A stretch of 64,000 nucleotides of DNA from Solirubrobacterales bacterium (GTDB lineage: Bacteria > Actinomycetota > Thermoleophilia > Solirubrobacterales > 70-9), in contig JADJRQ010000004.1 of assembly GCA_016712175.1 (NCBI GenBank), forward strand, positions 124,001 through 188,000, read 5' to 3'. A program made the translations under genes and the position numbers. Below the pieces are notes generated by a model. The model was not told the DNA's origin and made no database searches. It worked only from the letters and a program-made list of their open reading frames with translations. Positions within the stretch are counted from its first letter, which is position 1; each line of letters begins with the position of its first letter. Shown in pieces: positions 50,995 to 59,695 of this stretch.

Positions 50995-51894
50995 TTATCT
51001 ATACATCGTCGCCCGACCAGAACGCACCTTGCCGCCGATAATCACATCGGCATTGACGAACCCCTTGGGTCCGGCAACTCGGAAACGGGCAGTAGCCCCT
51101 CCCTGTTTATTGGTGCGAACCACCTTGCGCAGCGTCTTTTTCGTCTTGGTGACGTAGATCTCGACGCGCACTTTAATGGTGGGTTGATTGGTCCTAACCC
51201 GAACAGTCAGCCGCTTTCCACGGCGAACCGCTTTCAGCTTGCTTACCGTCGGCAGGTTGTTCGTCTGCATCTTGCGCGGGCAGGCGAGACTGCGGACAAC
51301 ATAGTCGTTCCGCATATCGCTCACCACATCAAGCGTGGCTGTACCTCGGTACCAACCAAGTCCAACGTAATCCACACCGTGGTACATAAGAATCTGACAG
51401 TGCCCTCTGCTTCCAAGCCAAGAGCTCAGCACCCAATGCGGGGTTGGGCCCCCACCAATGGTTTCTGATGCACCAACGTCATAAGGCCATCCAGCAGCCT
51501 CTATACGGTCGGCAGGAAACCTGCCATATGGAGCCGGAGCCGGAGCCGCGTGACTAAAATAGTCTCGCTTCACCATGTCCTGACTATGTCGCTGCGCAGC
51601 CAGTTCGATACGCGAGTCAGACTCGACGATACCGACACCAGCTACCTTGCGCTCTTCGTTGAGCAAGCAGTAAAACGCTGTGCGCGCCTTATTGATACCG
51701 ATCTTGTTGATATTCGCATGCGCATTCGCGCACTGCTGCCCTGCAGCTTGTGCTGCAGGCACCGAGGTCACCATGACTACAGCAAAGACCATAAGCGCCA
51801 CCGCAAGGGTGGCGATCATGACCATGCGTTGCGAAGCGAGCATTGGTCGCTGAGCGACGCCGAGTCTTCCTCCCGTTTCCCACTGAATTCTCAT
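50995..51894 (-). CDS. CAP-domain secreted protein (intact copy)
   Basis: A 299-aa exported protein. The leader (MRIQWETGGRLGVAQRPM) precedes a hydrophobic signal (MVMIATLAVALMVFAVVMV). The CAP domain follows: FYCLLNEERKVAGVGIVESD, RIELAAQRHSQDMVKRDYFS and HCQILMYHGVDYVGLGWY, with a His-rich, possibly metal-binding site. A C-terminal beta domain (KRLTVRVRTNQPTIKVRVEI) ends the protein. It is the full-length model for the broken copy at 48829. The cellular role is unknown. Confidence 0.82.
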   Translation of the reverse strand: MRIQWETGGRLGVAQRPMLASQRMVMIATLAVALMVFAVVMVTSVPAAQAAGQQCANAHANINKIGINKARTAFYCLLNEERKVAGVGIVESDSRIELAAQRHSQDMVKRDYFSHAAPAPAPYGRFPADRIEAAGWPYDVGASETIGGGPTPHWVLSSWLGSRGHCQILMYHGVDYVGLGWYRGTATLDVVSDMRNDYVVRSLACPRKMQTNNLPTVSKLKAVRRGKRLTVRVRTNQPTIKVRVEIYVTKTKKTLRKVVRTNKQGGATARFRVAGPKGFVNADVIIGGKVRSGRATMYR

Positions 51895-52000
51895 CTGCTG
51901 CTCCCGTTTGGCTCTTCCTGATCCAAGTTCGCTCGAGACGCTATCGCCTTTCTAACTCGCGCGGGAAGGAAAGGTAGCGGTAGGACCCTCACCGGGCAAA

Positions 52001-52357
52001 TCAACCGGGAATGGTGAAGACCCCTGGCGCAACCCGCTCCACCCCAAACCGCCCCAGCCGGACCGCCTCGGTCAGACAGCTTCGCACTGAATCGATCGCG
52101 ATCGGCATCTTGAGGCGGGTCTCGACCTCGGCGTGGACCTCCTTGGTGGACATCGGTTGACCCGAGTCGGTGAGCGTTGCGACCACCGTCCGCTGGATGT
52201 CGCCGCCTTTTCGCCTGCCTGGACGGGTGACCTTGTGGGGCTGTCCATTGCCAGAGAGGATCTGCTTCCGAATCCGGTTGGCATTTCGGATTCGCTCGCA
52301 CAGATCCCGGTTATATTGGCCTCCGATAAGGAGCACTGCCCACTGTTCGCAGAACAA
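52001..52357 (-). CDS. Winged-helix-like hypothetical protein
   Basis: A 118-aa protein. The conserved-looking part starts near IRNANRIRKQILSGNGQPHK and contains a winged-helix pattern (IQRTVVATLTDSGQPMSTKE, VHAEVETRLKMPIAIDSVRS, CLTEAVRLGRFGVERVAPGV). The basic linker (VTRPGRRKGG) suits DNA contact. There is no clear family. It is divergent from the GH5 gene with a 14-nt gap between starts, which is tight, so one of the two starts may be misplaced. Confidence 0.5.
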   Translation of the reverse strand: MFCEQWAVLLIGGQYNRDLCERIRNANRIRKQILSGNGQPHKVTRPGRRKGGDIQRTVVATLTDSGQPMSTKEVHAEVETRLKMPIAIDSVRSCLTEAVRLGRFGVERVAPGVFTIPG

Positions 52358-52371
52358 CTACCGGCCGCGCA

Positions 52372-53910
52372 GTGATCGTGGTCCTGATCCTGGTCTCGGC
52401 CCTGTCGACCGCACTGGCCGCAAGCGCAAACGCGAGTGCCGCCCTGCCCCGGATCCACGCTGATCCGGACGTCGAGCGCGGCGGCCGAATCCTCGATTCG
52501 AAAGGTCGCGAAGTCCTGCTTCGTGGCGTGAACGTGAACTCGCTCGGCAGGTACTGGCGGGGCACCGAATTGCGCCCCACCCTTCCGTTCGACCGCCGGG
52601 ACCCCGCTCGCATCTCGCGAATGGGCTGGAACTCGGTTCGATTGATCGTCTCCTGGTCCCGAGTCGAGCCGCGGCCGGGCAAGTACAACGAGGCCTACCT
52701 CGACCGGGTCGGCCGCTGGATCAACCGGCTCGAATCGAACGGCGTCTACACGATCATCGACTTCCATCAGGACGCGTGGGGAGCGACGCTGGCAGCGCCC
52801 GCCGGCGAAAGCTGTGCCGCACCCTCCCAGCCCGGCTTCGGCTGGGACGGTGCCCCGGGCTGGGCCACCCTCGATGACGACCAGCCCCGGTGCTTCACCA
52901 ATGCCCGTGAACTGAACCCGGCGGTCCGCGCCGCCTGGACCAACTTCTTCGCCGACAAGCCGGCTCCGGATGGCGTCGGAGTCCAGACCCACTACGTGCG
53001 CACCCTGCGCCATGTCGCCAAACGGTTCGCGAAGTCGAGAGCGGTCGCCGGAATCGACGTGATGAACGAGCCGGGCACTCTCGGACCGGGGGCCAATGAC
53101 GCACTGGGACCTTTCTACGCGCGGGCGGTCAGGTCGATCCGCTCCGGTGAGAAGTCGGGCCGCGGTTTCAGACACCTGATCCTGTTCGAGCCCGGTGTCC
53201 TCTGGTCGTTGATCGGATCGGGAGCCCCGCCCGCCTTCAGCACGGACAGCAACCTGGTCTACTCGCCGCACCTCTACGGTGGCAGCATCGGTGGCGAGGG
53301 GCCACCCAGCCTGGGGTCCTTCGAGACGGCGCTGGCCGAGGCAAAGACCTTTGGTGGAGTGCCTGTCCTGACGGGCGAATGGGGCGGCGACCCGACCCGT
53401 GCGACCGGCAAGGACGACGACTACTTCAACACTCACCAGGCCCTGCAGGACGATTTCCGGATCGGCGCGACAGTCTGGACCTGGAAGCAGTCCTGCGGGG
53501 ATCCGCACGCAGCCAGCCACGACGAGACCGCGCCGCCGCTGCCCCCGTGGAGCCTCTACCGCATGGACTGCGCGAACGGTGCGAATCGCATCGTCGGGCA
53601 GTTCGGACACCTCCGCAAAGACTTGCGACGGGCCTACGTACGACGGGCACCAGGCAGGCTGCGCTCTTCCTCGTACCTCCGGGCGGACCGGATCCTCAGG
53701 GTCTCAGGTACGCGCAGCCGGCGGGTCTCAGCCCGGGTCGAGATCTTCTACCCGGCGGGCCGGGCCAGGATCAAAATTGACAGCCTCTTCCCCCGTCACC
53801 GGATCTCGACCCGGATTCTCGGCAAAGGAAAGCACCGGGGCATGGTGGTCTCGATACCGGTCAAACCAGGCGACTGGTCGATCGAGATCCGGCCGAAAGG
53901 CCGCAAATAG
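52372..53910 (+). CDS. GH5 glycoside hydrolase, endoglycoceramidase-like, secreted
   Basis: A 512-aa exported enzyme: signal peptide LILVSALSTALAASANASA, then a GH5-type TIM barrel (RILDSKGREVLLRGVNVNSL, WNSVRLIVSWSRVEPRPGKY). The acid/base Glu lies in GIDVMNEPG near residue 230 and the nucleophile Glu in PVLTGEWGG near 340. Order and the SRVEPRPG block resemble endoglycoceramidases/cellulases acting on glycolipids or glycans. A C-terminal beta domain (about 430-512) may bind the surface. The natural substrate is unknown. Confidence 0.82.
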   Translation: MIVVLILVSALSTALAASANASAALPRIHADPDVERGGRILDSKGREVLLRGVNVNSLGRYWRGTELRPTLPFDRRDPARISRMGWNSVRLIVSWSRVEPRPGKYNEAYLDRVGRWINRLESNGVYTIIDFHQDAWGATLAAPAGESCAAPSQPGFGWDGAPGWATLDDDQPRCFTNARELNPAVRAAWTNFFADKPAPDGVGVQTHYVRTLRHVAKRFAKSRAVAGIDVMNEPGTLGPGANDALGPFYARAVRSIRSGEKSGRGFRHLILFEPGVLWSLIGSGAPPAFSTDSNLVYSPHLYGGSIGGEGPPSLGSFETALAEAKTFGGVPVLTGEWGGDPTRATGKDDDYFNTHQALQDDFRIGATVWTWKQSCGDPHAASHDETAPPLPPWSLYRMDCANGANRIVGQFGHLRKDLRRAYVRRAPGRLRSSSYLRADRILRVSGTRSRRVSARVEIFYPAGRARIKIDSLFPRHRISTRILGKGKHRGMVVSIPVKPGDWSIEIRPKGRK

Positions 53911-53913
53911 TCA

Positions 53914-54339
53914 ATGGGGTTTCGACTTCTGAAATCAGATCAAGCCTTCTGGCGGCGCTCGAACCAGATGGGTGTGCTGAACACCGATCTGGCGAAACAG
54001 CTTGAGTCAAGAGAACTCGGTGTCCGACTCTGGCGGATCGAACCCGGCCAAGCCTCTACGCAGCACCGTCATCGCAAGTCAGAGGAGTTCTACCTGCTGC
54101 TGGAAGGGACCGGCAAGCTTCGGGTCGACCGTGAATTGCTCGTCCTCGAACCGATGGACTCGGTGGTGGTCGAGCCGGAATCGCTCCGGCAGCTCTTCAA
54201 CGACACCGATAAGGACCAGCTCTGGCTTGTGACTGGAGCTCCGCAGGAATTCGCGAACACGCTCGAGATGTCAGAGGCGGACCTCGCCTGGCATTACCCA
54301 GAAGGCCCACAGGCACTTCCCCCCGAACTCGAAAGCTGA
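53914..54339 (+). CDS. Cupin-domain protein
   Basis: A 141-aa single-cupin protein. The metal motif is seen in RIEPGQASTQHRHRKSEEFY (HxH then Glu) near residues 43-62 and the second half in LEPMDSVVVEPESLRQLFND. It should bind a divalent metal. Substrate and reaction are unknown. It lies 3 nt after the GH5 gene stop, so it is co-transcribed. Confidence 0.8.
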   Translation: MGFRLLKSDQAFWRRSNQMGVLNTDLAKQLESRELGVRLWRIEPGQASTQHRHRKSEEFYLLLEGTGKLRVDRELLVLEPMDSVVVEPESLRQLFNDTDKDQLWLVTGAPQEFANTLEMSEADLAWHYPEGPQALPPELES

Positions 54340-54425
54340 CGCCGTTCCCGGTCTGGTCTTCGCGCGGGCTGTGAAGGTCTCCGTTCACAGGCAGGAATCA
54401 CCCCGGGCAGCGCAAAGGGAGCCGC

Positions 54426-55028
54426 ATGACTTCCCACAAAAAAGTGACCCTCGTCCTGGTCACCTTTGCCCTTGTCCTCTTCGCGGCCGGTTGCGGCGGC
54501 GAATCCAAAGAAGAGAAGCAGGCTGATGCGAACGCAGCAACAGCCCAGCAGGAGGCCAAGCAGGCCCGTAAGGAAGCGAAGAAGCAAGCCGGGCAGGAGA
54601 AGAAGCAGGTCGAAAAGCTGAGCAACGAGGAAAAGCAGCAGGCCAATGCGGCAGCGGCCGCTGCCGCTGGCGAGAAGTCAGCCGAAGAACAGGCCAGCGC
54701 CAGCGAGACCGCCGCAGCCAACGCTCAGGCCCAGGCCCAGCAGGCACAAACCGCTGCGACCGATGCGGCGGCGGCAAAAGCCAAGAAGAAGGCCAATGGC
54801 AGTGGCGGCGGCAACACCACTTCATGTGGCGGCAGCATCATGGTCGACGCGTCAACTTCATGTGGCTTCGCGGCGAACGTAGTCAAGGCCTACAAGAAGG
54901 CCCCCGGACCGTCGGTCGTCGCGTACAGCCCGACTACCAAACAGGCCTACACCATGAAATGCAGCGGCAGTCAGATGTTGACTACATGCTCCGGAGGCGT
55001 CGGCGCCTCAGTCACCTTCGAGCCCTGA
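54426..55028 (+). CDS. Ala/Gln/Lys-rich coiled-coil lipoprotein
   Basis: A 200-aa protein. The signal peptide ends in lipobox FAAGC. Residues 25-120 are a low-complexity Ala/Gln/Lys/Glu coiled coil (QADANAATAQQEAKQARKEA). The C-terminal globular part (TSCGGSIMVDASTSCGFAAN, GSQMLTTCSGG) has four cysteines for two likely disulfides. It probably spans the cell-wall space as an extended rod carrying a small head domain. The function is unknown. Confidence 0.7.
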   Translation: MTSHKKVTLVLVTFALVLFAAGCGGESKEEKQADANAATAQQEAKQARKEAKKQAGQEKKQVEKLSNEEKQQANAAAAAAAGEKSAEEQASASETAAANAQAQAQQAQTAATDAAAAKAKKKANGSGGGNTTSCGGSIMVDASTSCGFAANVVKAYKKAPGPSVVAYSPTTKQAYTMKCSGSQMLTTCSGGVGASVTFEP

Positions 55029-55049
55029 GGGGCTGAAGCAAAACAAATC

Positions 55050-55083
55050 AAGGGCCGGATCCCGAGGGATCCGGCCCTTTTTG
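55050..55083 (+). terminator. Rho-independent terminator
   Basis: AAGGGCCGGATCCC and GGGATCCGGCCCTT form a perfect stem with a GAG loop, followed by TTTTT. Confidence 0.9.
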
Positions 55084-55120
55084 TTGCACCGCAAGCGGAA
55101 CCAATGCTTCAAGATGACCC

Positions 55121-56559
55121 ATGGCCTCCGCCGGAGATCCAAGCGACGCTCCCGCACTCATGTGGTTTCGCCGGGACCTCCGGATCCATGACCTCCCTGC
55201 CCTTGCTGAGGCGGCGAGCGCGCCTTCCATCCTTCCCTGTTTCGTCTTCGACGACCGCCTGGCCAGCGGCGGCCGGTTCGCCTCCCCCGCCGAATCAGCT
55301 TCATGCTCGGCTGCCTCGAAGAGCTTCGGACTTCACTGCGGGACCTCGGCGCCGATCTGATTTTCCGCCGCGGGCGGCCGGAGGAAGTGATCCCCAGTCT
55401 GGCTAGAGAGGGGGGTGCATCTTCCGTTCATTGGACCGAAGACGTTTCGCCCTTCGCCCGGCGGCGCGATCAGTCGGTCGTCCGCAACCTGGCGGCAGCC
55501 GGAATAGAAGCCTGCCCCCACCCCGGTTCTTACATCGTCGACCGCCCCGGGCAGATCAGGTCGGGGCAGGATCGCCCCTACACGGTGTTCTCGCCGTTCG
55601 CCAAGGCCTGGCGGGACCTCGGGCGGCGCCCCCGGGAGGCGACCCCCACCAGGCTCACGCTCGCCGGGAGCCCGGACCCCGGCGAAATGCCCACGCTCAA
55701 GGACCTCGGGATGACCGACCCCGGAACGGAAACGGAAACGTCGTTCACACCCGGCGAGACCGCGGCCCGCAAGGCAGCGGGCTTGTTCCTCAGGGACGGG
55801 GTGGCCGAATACGGCAAGCGGCGAAACCGCCCCGCCGGCGGCACCTCCCGCCTGTCTCCCTACCTCCGCTGGGGCTGTCTTTCACCCGTCGAGGCCGAGG
55901 AGAGACTGGGCCAGAAAAGTGGTGAAGGACCACGTGTCTTCCGCGCGGAGTTGGCGTGGCGTGATTTCTACGCCGCCGTGCTCGACAACTTTCCCGAGGT
56001 CACGCGCCAGGAGTTCCAGAAGCGCTACCGCGGCACGCTGAACTGGCAGGAGGATGACGAACTGCTCGAAGCCTGGCAGCAGGGAAAGACCGGCTATCCG
56101 CTGGTCGATGCCGGGATGCGCGAATTGATCGGTGATGGCTGGATGCACAACCGCGTTCGCATGGTGGTCGCCTCGTTTCTGACCAAAGACCTGCACCTCG
56201 ACTGGCGGGAAGGCGAGCGGTGGTTCATGGAGTGCCTGCTCGACGGCGACGTCGCCTCCAACAACGGCGGCTGGCAATGGGTCACTTCGGTTGGCACCGA
56301 CCCGAAACCGTACTTCCAGCGTATGTTCAACCCGATGATCCAGCAGGAAAAGTTCGACCCCGCAGGTGAGTATGTAAAGCGCTGGATTCCGGAACTGGGT
56401 GACGTCCCCGACGAGCACCTGGTGAGACCATGGAAGATGTCCCCGGACGAGCAGGAAGAATTCAACTGCCGGATCGGCCAGGACTACCCGGAGCCGGTGG
56501 TAGATCACGCCGAGGAGCGGCTCTTTGCGATCGAGCGCTACCGGGCGGCAGTCGAATGA
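55121..56559 (+). CDS. phr: Deoxyribodipyrimidine photolyase, frameshifted
   Basis: The N-terminal photolyase domain begins ALMWFRRDLRIHDLPALAEA, changes frame near 55290 (FASPAES / MLGCLEELR), and continues with HPGSYIVDRPGQIRSG, YTVFSPFAKAW. The C-terminal FAD domain shows RLSPYLRWGCLSP, FRAELAWRDFYAAVLDNFP, TGYPLVDAGMREL, WMHNRVRMVVASFLTKDL and NNGGWQWVTSVGTDPKPYFQ, the latter with the conserved electron-transfer Trp and flavin Asn. About 478 aa. It repairs UV-induced cyclobutane dimers with light. The single frameshift is probably a sequence error. Confidence 0.88.
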
Positions 56560-56590
56560 ACATGCGAAATACGAACGAAATGAGCAGCAA

Positions 56591-57303
56591 TTGACCACTG
56601 AGCCAGCCAAGCCGACCACTTTCGACCAGGAGATCATCCGCAGCAACGAGCCGGAGATCTTCAGTGAGCTGTCTGATCCGGAACGCCTCTCGCGGATCCA
56701 CAAAGAGTTCGACGAGGGCTTCAACCTGCTCGAAGGTCTCGGGCCGGCGGTCTGCGTGTTCGGTTCCGCGCGCACCAAAGTGGACGATCCCGAGTACCAG
56801 CTCGCCCGTCGGGTCGGCGCTTCGATTGGCGAGGCCGGGTACACGGTGATCACGGGCGGCGGACCGGGCACCATGGAGGCCGCCAATCGCGGGGCCAGGA
56901 AGCCGGGGCCCCTTCTGTCGGGCTGAACATCGAGTTGCCGCATGAACAGGGGCTCAATCCGTACGTCGACATCGGCAAGGAGTTCCACTATTTCTTCGTC
57001 CGCAAGCTGATGTTCATGCGCTATTCGTGGTCCTTCGTCGTCTTCCCCGGCGGATTCGGCACGATGGACGAGCTTTTCGAAGTACTGACCCTCGTCCAGA
57101 CCCACAAGGCGCGGCCGCATCCGGTCGTTCTGGTCGGCTCCGGGTTCTGGCTCGGTCTGCTCGCCTGGATGAAGGACCATCAGCTCGAGGGCGGAAGGAT
57201 CAGCCCCGGAGACTTCGACCTGTTCACCGTCGCTGACGACTTCGAGCAGATCGTGAACAAGGCGACCGCCGGACTGCCGGCCCTCCCCTACGGACTCGCC
57301 TGA
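56591..57303 (+). CDS. LOG-family (TIGR00730) protein, frameshifted
   Basis: About 237 aa. The lysine-decarboxylase-like fold shows GGGPGTMEAANRGA near residue 92 and PGGFGTMDELFE near 153, the two signatures of LOG-type nucleotide-ribosyl hydrolases. Near 56895 the frame shifts (ANRGARKPG should be ANRGA-EAGAPSVGLNIELP). LOG enzymes release cytokinin bases in plants, and bacterial members cleave AMP or related nucleotides. TTG at 56591 is the best start found, with a weak ribosome site. Confidence 0.8.
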
Positions 57304-57311
57304 GCGGAGCG

Positions 57312-58094
57312 CTACTTCAGCCGTTCCGCCCGCTCGATCGCCGCATGAGTGTCACCGGCGAGGTCAGGTGAGCCGAGGTCCATCCCCGGCGGCAGTTCGA
57401 TGTGAAGATCGGAGCTGACTTCTACCTTCACGTTCGCCGCCTCGATCTCGAGGTCGAGCACGTGGCCGCCGTGCTTTCGACCATGATCGACGAAATGCAG
57501 GTGATAGCCCGCGATCTCGATGCGTTCGCTGTACGAAGGAAAGCGGAAACCGACGAGAGTGCCAAGGCCGGCCGGGAGTTCGAAGACGTTCTGATCGGCA
57601 ACCACCTCGGCCAACGGCCGGTAGGGCGCGTGCTGACGGGGGACCGAACGTGCGGTGACGCTCTTGAAATCACCGTCGATCCGAACCGCGGCAGCGGGGG
57701 TGCCGGGTGGCATCCGCTCCTCGAGGAGGGTCACCAGGTGGTCGAACCCGACGACTCCTGAAATTTCGAACTCAAGGTCCGGTTCGAACCATCCGACCAC
57801 CGCGAACGGGGTCTGCGAATCGGGGGATACGACGCTGATCGTGCCCCGGAAATCAGCTCGCAGGAACTGGCCGTCGAGCGCGATCATCTCGCCATCGAGT
57901 CCGTTCAGGGTCCCCAGCCCGGTGTCGCCCTGCTCGGCGAGCTCGGCGAAGCTGAGATCGCCGTCGTAGGAACCGTCCAGCAGCGCGGACACAGTCGAGG
58001 CCTGGAACAAGGTGTGCGATTCATGACCGGCATGAAGGTCCTCCGAGCGCATCGATTCGACGTGCAAGGCACGGATCATCGACTCTTCGATCAC
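57312..58094 (-). CDS. alsD: Acetolactate decarboxylase
   Basis: A 260-aa enzyme converting 2-acetolactate to acetoin. Family blocks: STVSALLDGSYDGDLSFAEL near residue 33, GLGTLNGLDGEMIALDGQF, TPFAVVGWFEPD, and the zinc-binding GYHLHFVDHGRKHGGHVLDL near 200 with three His ligands. It acts in the cytoplasm, diverting pyruvate carbon to a neutral product and supplying acetoin. The start overlaps the stop of the LMW phosphatase gene by 4 nt. No acetolactate synthase is adjacent. Confidence 0.88.
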   Translation of the reverse strand: MIEESMIRALHVESMRSEDLHAGHESHTLFQASTVSALLDGSYDGDLSFAELAEQGDTGLGTLNGLDGEMIALDGQFLRADFRGTISVVSPDSQTPFAVVGWFEPDLEFEISGVVGFDHLVTLLEERMPPGTPAAAVRIDGDFKSVTARSVPRQHAPYRPLAEVVADQNVFELPAGLGTLVGFRFPSYSERIEIAGYHLHFVDHGRKHGGHVLDLEIEAANVKVEVSSDLHIELPPGMDLGSPDLAGDTHAAIERAERLK

Positions 58095-58570
58095 GGCCGG
58101 ACTTCTTCGAGGAGTGCCCGGCAGCCTCGCTCGACAATGTCGAGGACATCTTCGAATCCGTCGTCGCCGCCGTAGTACGGATCGGGCACATCAGTCAATT
58201 CATCGCCGCCGATCTCCCGGAGCAGCCGCACTTTCGGGTTGTCCCGCCCCGAAAGAGCGAGTAGGTCGAAGTGGTTGCTGCTGTCCATCGCGACGATCAG
58301 GTCGAAATCATCGAAGTCGCTCGCGGTGACCTGACGGGCTGCGCCATTCATCTCGATTCCACGGCGCGCTGCGGTTTCGATCGCCCGGGGATCGGGTGGG
58401 TTGCCGACGTGCCAGGCACCGGTACCCGCCGAGTCAACTTCGACCTGCCCACCCAGGCCTTCGCGCTCGACCAGATCTTTCATCATTGCCTCGGCCGTCG
58501 GCGACCGGCAGATGTTGCCGAGGCAGACGAACAGGATGCGAACCGGAGTTGCGGAGACGGGGTCGGTCAG
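58091..58570 (-). CDS. Low-molecular-weight protein tyrosine phosphatase
   Basis: About 159 aa. The catalytic P-loop VCLGNICRSPTAE (CX5R with Ser) lies near residues 15-27, SAGTGAWHVGNPPDPR near 47, and the general-acid DPYYGG near 132. It removes phosphate from Tyr or Arg residues. No ATG/GTG/TTG occurs in frame before the P-loop; the likely start region is a CTG at 58570 or a frame-disturbed ATG near 58590. It overlaps both neighbours by 4 nt. Confidence 0.82.
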   Translation of the reverse strand: MTDPVSATPVRILFVCLGNICRSPTAEAMMKDLVEREGLGGQVEVDSAGTGAWHVGNPPDPRAIETAARRGIEMNGAARQVTASDFDDFDLIVAMDSSNHFDLLALSGRDNPKVRLLREIGGDELTDVPDPYYGGDDGFEDVLDIVERGCRALLEEVRP

Positions 58571-59050
58571 TTTGAGAGGGATTCATCGATGCTGACCCGC
58601 TGACGCAGGTTCTTGATCTGCTTCTGCAGGTCGGCGATCGACTGGTTGATGCTCTTGAACTTCTTGTTCGTGCTGTTCTCGAATGAATTGAGTTGGTCGC
58701 CCAACTCTTGGTCACGGCTGGCCAGCGAATTGGTCGTCTGGTTCAGGTTCTTGATCGACTTCTTGTTCTGCTTGGCGCCTTTGGTGTTCGAGTCGATCTG
58801 CTTGACAAGTGTCTTTTCACCTTTGTCAGGGACCGGCGATGAGCTTCTCAGCCCGGGAAACTTGCGTGGCTTCCTTGGCATCCTGAGAAGCCTGCGCCGC
58901 CGCAAACTGCGTCTGAACTTCGGTAGTGACGCTGTTGTCGTTTTCCGTGGCCTGCTTGGCGTTATACGCCGTGATCGTGCCGAAGATGCCAAGTACCAGA
59001 CCGAGCGATCCGAGGGTGATCGCGAGGATCTGCTTTGTGTTCGAGCTCAT
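58567..59050 (-). CDS. Membrane-anchored coiled-coil protein, frameshifted
   Basis: It begins at 59050 with an N-terminal anchor (ILAITLGSLGLVLGIFGTIT), changes frame near 58830 (SRAEKLIAGP / PDKGEKTLVKQIDSNTKG), and ends as a coiled coil (KKSIKNLNQTTNSLASRDQE, NKKFKSINQSIADLQKQIKN). About 160 aa. The coiled coil probably faces the cytoplasm or cell wall, and the function is unknown. It lies between secG and the phosphatase on the same strand. Confidence 0.6.
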
Positions 59051-59121
59051 GCGCGAGACCCTAGCCGAAACGAAGAGCTGAAGCCGGAAACCTGACAGGT
59101 GGGGTCAAAAGACCCCGGCCA

Positions 59122-59346
59122 TCAAATCTTGAGCAGAAGAATTGTGTTCAGGGTGAAGATGATCGCTGTCGCTACCGTGGCGCGCGAAAGATTGCGCTCG
59201 ACCATCGAGCCGCCGCCGACCGAGCTTCCTCCACCACCGATGCCGAAAGCACCGGAAAGGCCCGCGTCCTTGCCCGAATGGAGAAGGACCAGAAAGATGA
59301 GGAGGACGGCGATGCCCACCTGGATGACTGCCAAGATTGCGTACAT
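59122..59346 (-). CDS. secG: Preprotein translocase subunit SecG
   Basis: A 74-aa protein with two membrane segments (YAILAVIQVGIAVLLIFLVL and ATVATAIIFTLNTILLLKI) separated by a Gly/Ser-rich loop that includes LHSGKDAGLSGAFG. This matches SecG in size and topology. It assists SecYEG protein export. ATG at 59346 is chosen because the upstream in-frame extension is not hydrophobic. It lies 13 nt downstream of the CcmI-like gene. Confidence 0.85.
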   Translation of the reverse strand: MYAILAVIQVGIAVLLIFLVLLHSGKDAGLSGAFGIGGGGSSVGGGSMVERNLSRATVATAIIFTLNTILLLKI

Positions 59347-59359
59347 ACGACCGGGGAGT

Positions 59360-59695
59360 TTAGCTGCCAGCGTTGCCGGGTGGGCTCTGATCGCTCTCAG
59401 CCGGCTCCGAATCGTCGCCGGAGGAGACCGATTCCACTTGATCAAGCTGCTTCAGGATCTCGACCGCATCGCCCCTCAGTTCGGCGTTGACCAGGTCAAA
59501 GTCTTCCTGCGAGAGCTTGCCTGAGGCGAGGTCGGTTTCGGCATCACGGATCTCGCGGTACTTGGATTCACGCGCAGCCTCGAGCCCGGCGAGTTCCGGA
59601 TCTTCGGAGCGCGAGGCTTCAGCCTTGCCCCAGAAGGGATAGGAAACGAAGGCGGCCACGGCCACCAGGAGGATCACGGCGAAGAGGACGGCCAT
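59360..59695 (-). CDS. CcmI-like cytochrome c biogenesis protein
   Basis: A 111-aa protein with an N-terminal membrane segment (VLFAVILLVAVAAFVSYPF) followed by an acidic helical part (LAGLEAARESKYREIRDAET, LSQEDFDLVNAELRGDAVEI), the layout of the N-terminal part of CcmI/CycH. Its ATG overlaps the ccmF stop (TGATG), so it belongs to the cytochrome c maturation operon. It probably helps present apocytochrome. Confidence 0.7.
   Translation of the reverse strand: MAVLFAVILLVAVAAFVSYPFWGKAEASRSEDPELAGLEAARESKYREIRDAETDLASGKLSQEDFDLVNAELRGDAVEILKQLDQVESVSSGDDSEPAESDQSPPGNAGS

Noticed and set aside
48700..52370. Second copy of the tRNA-Leu 3' end marking the right end of the element
   Set aside because: I looked for the T-arm and acceptor sequence and found no convincing repeat. 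A serine integrase would leave only a short core.
52072..53610. 512-aa minus-strand frame over the GH5 gene
   Set aside because: Antisense to a signal-peptide-bearing glycosidase with both catalytic Glu motifs.
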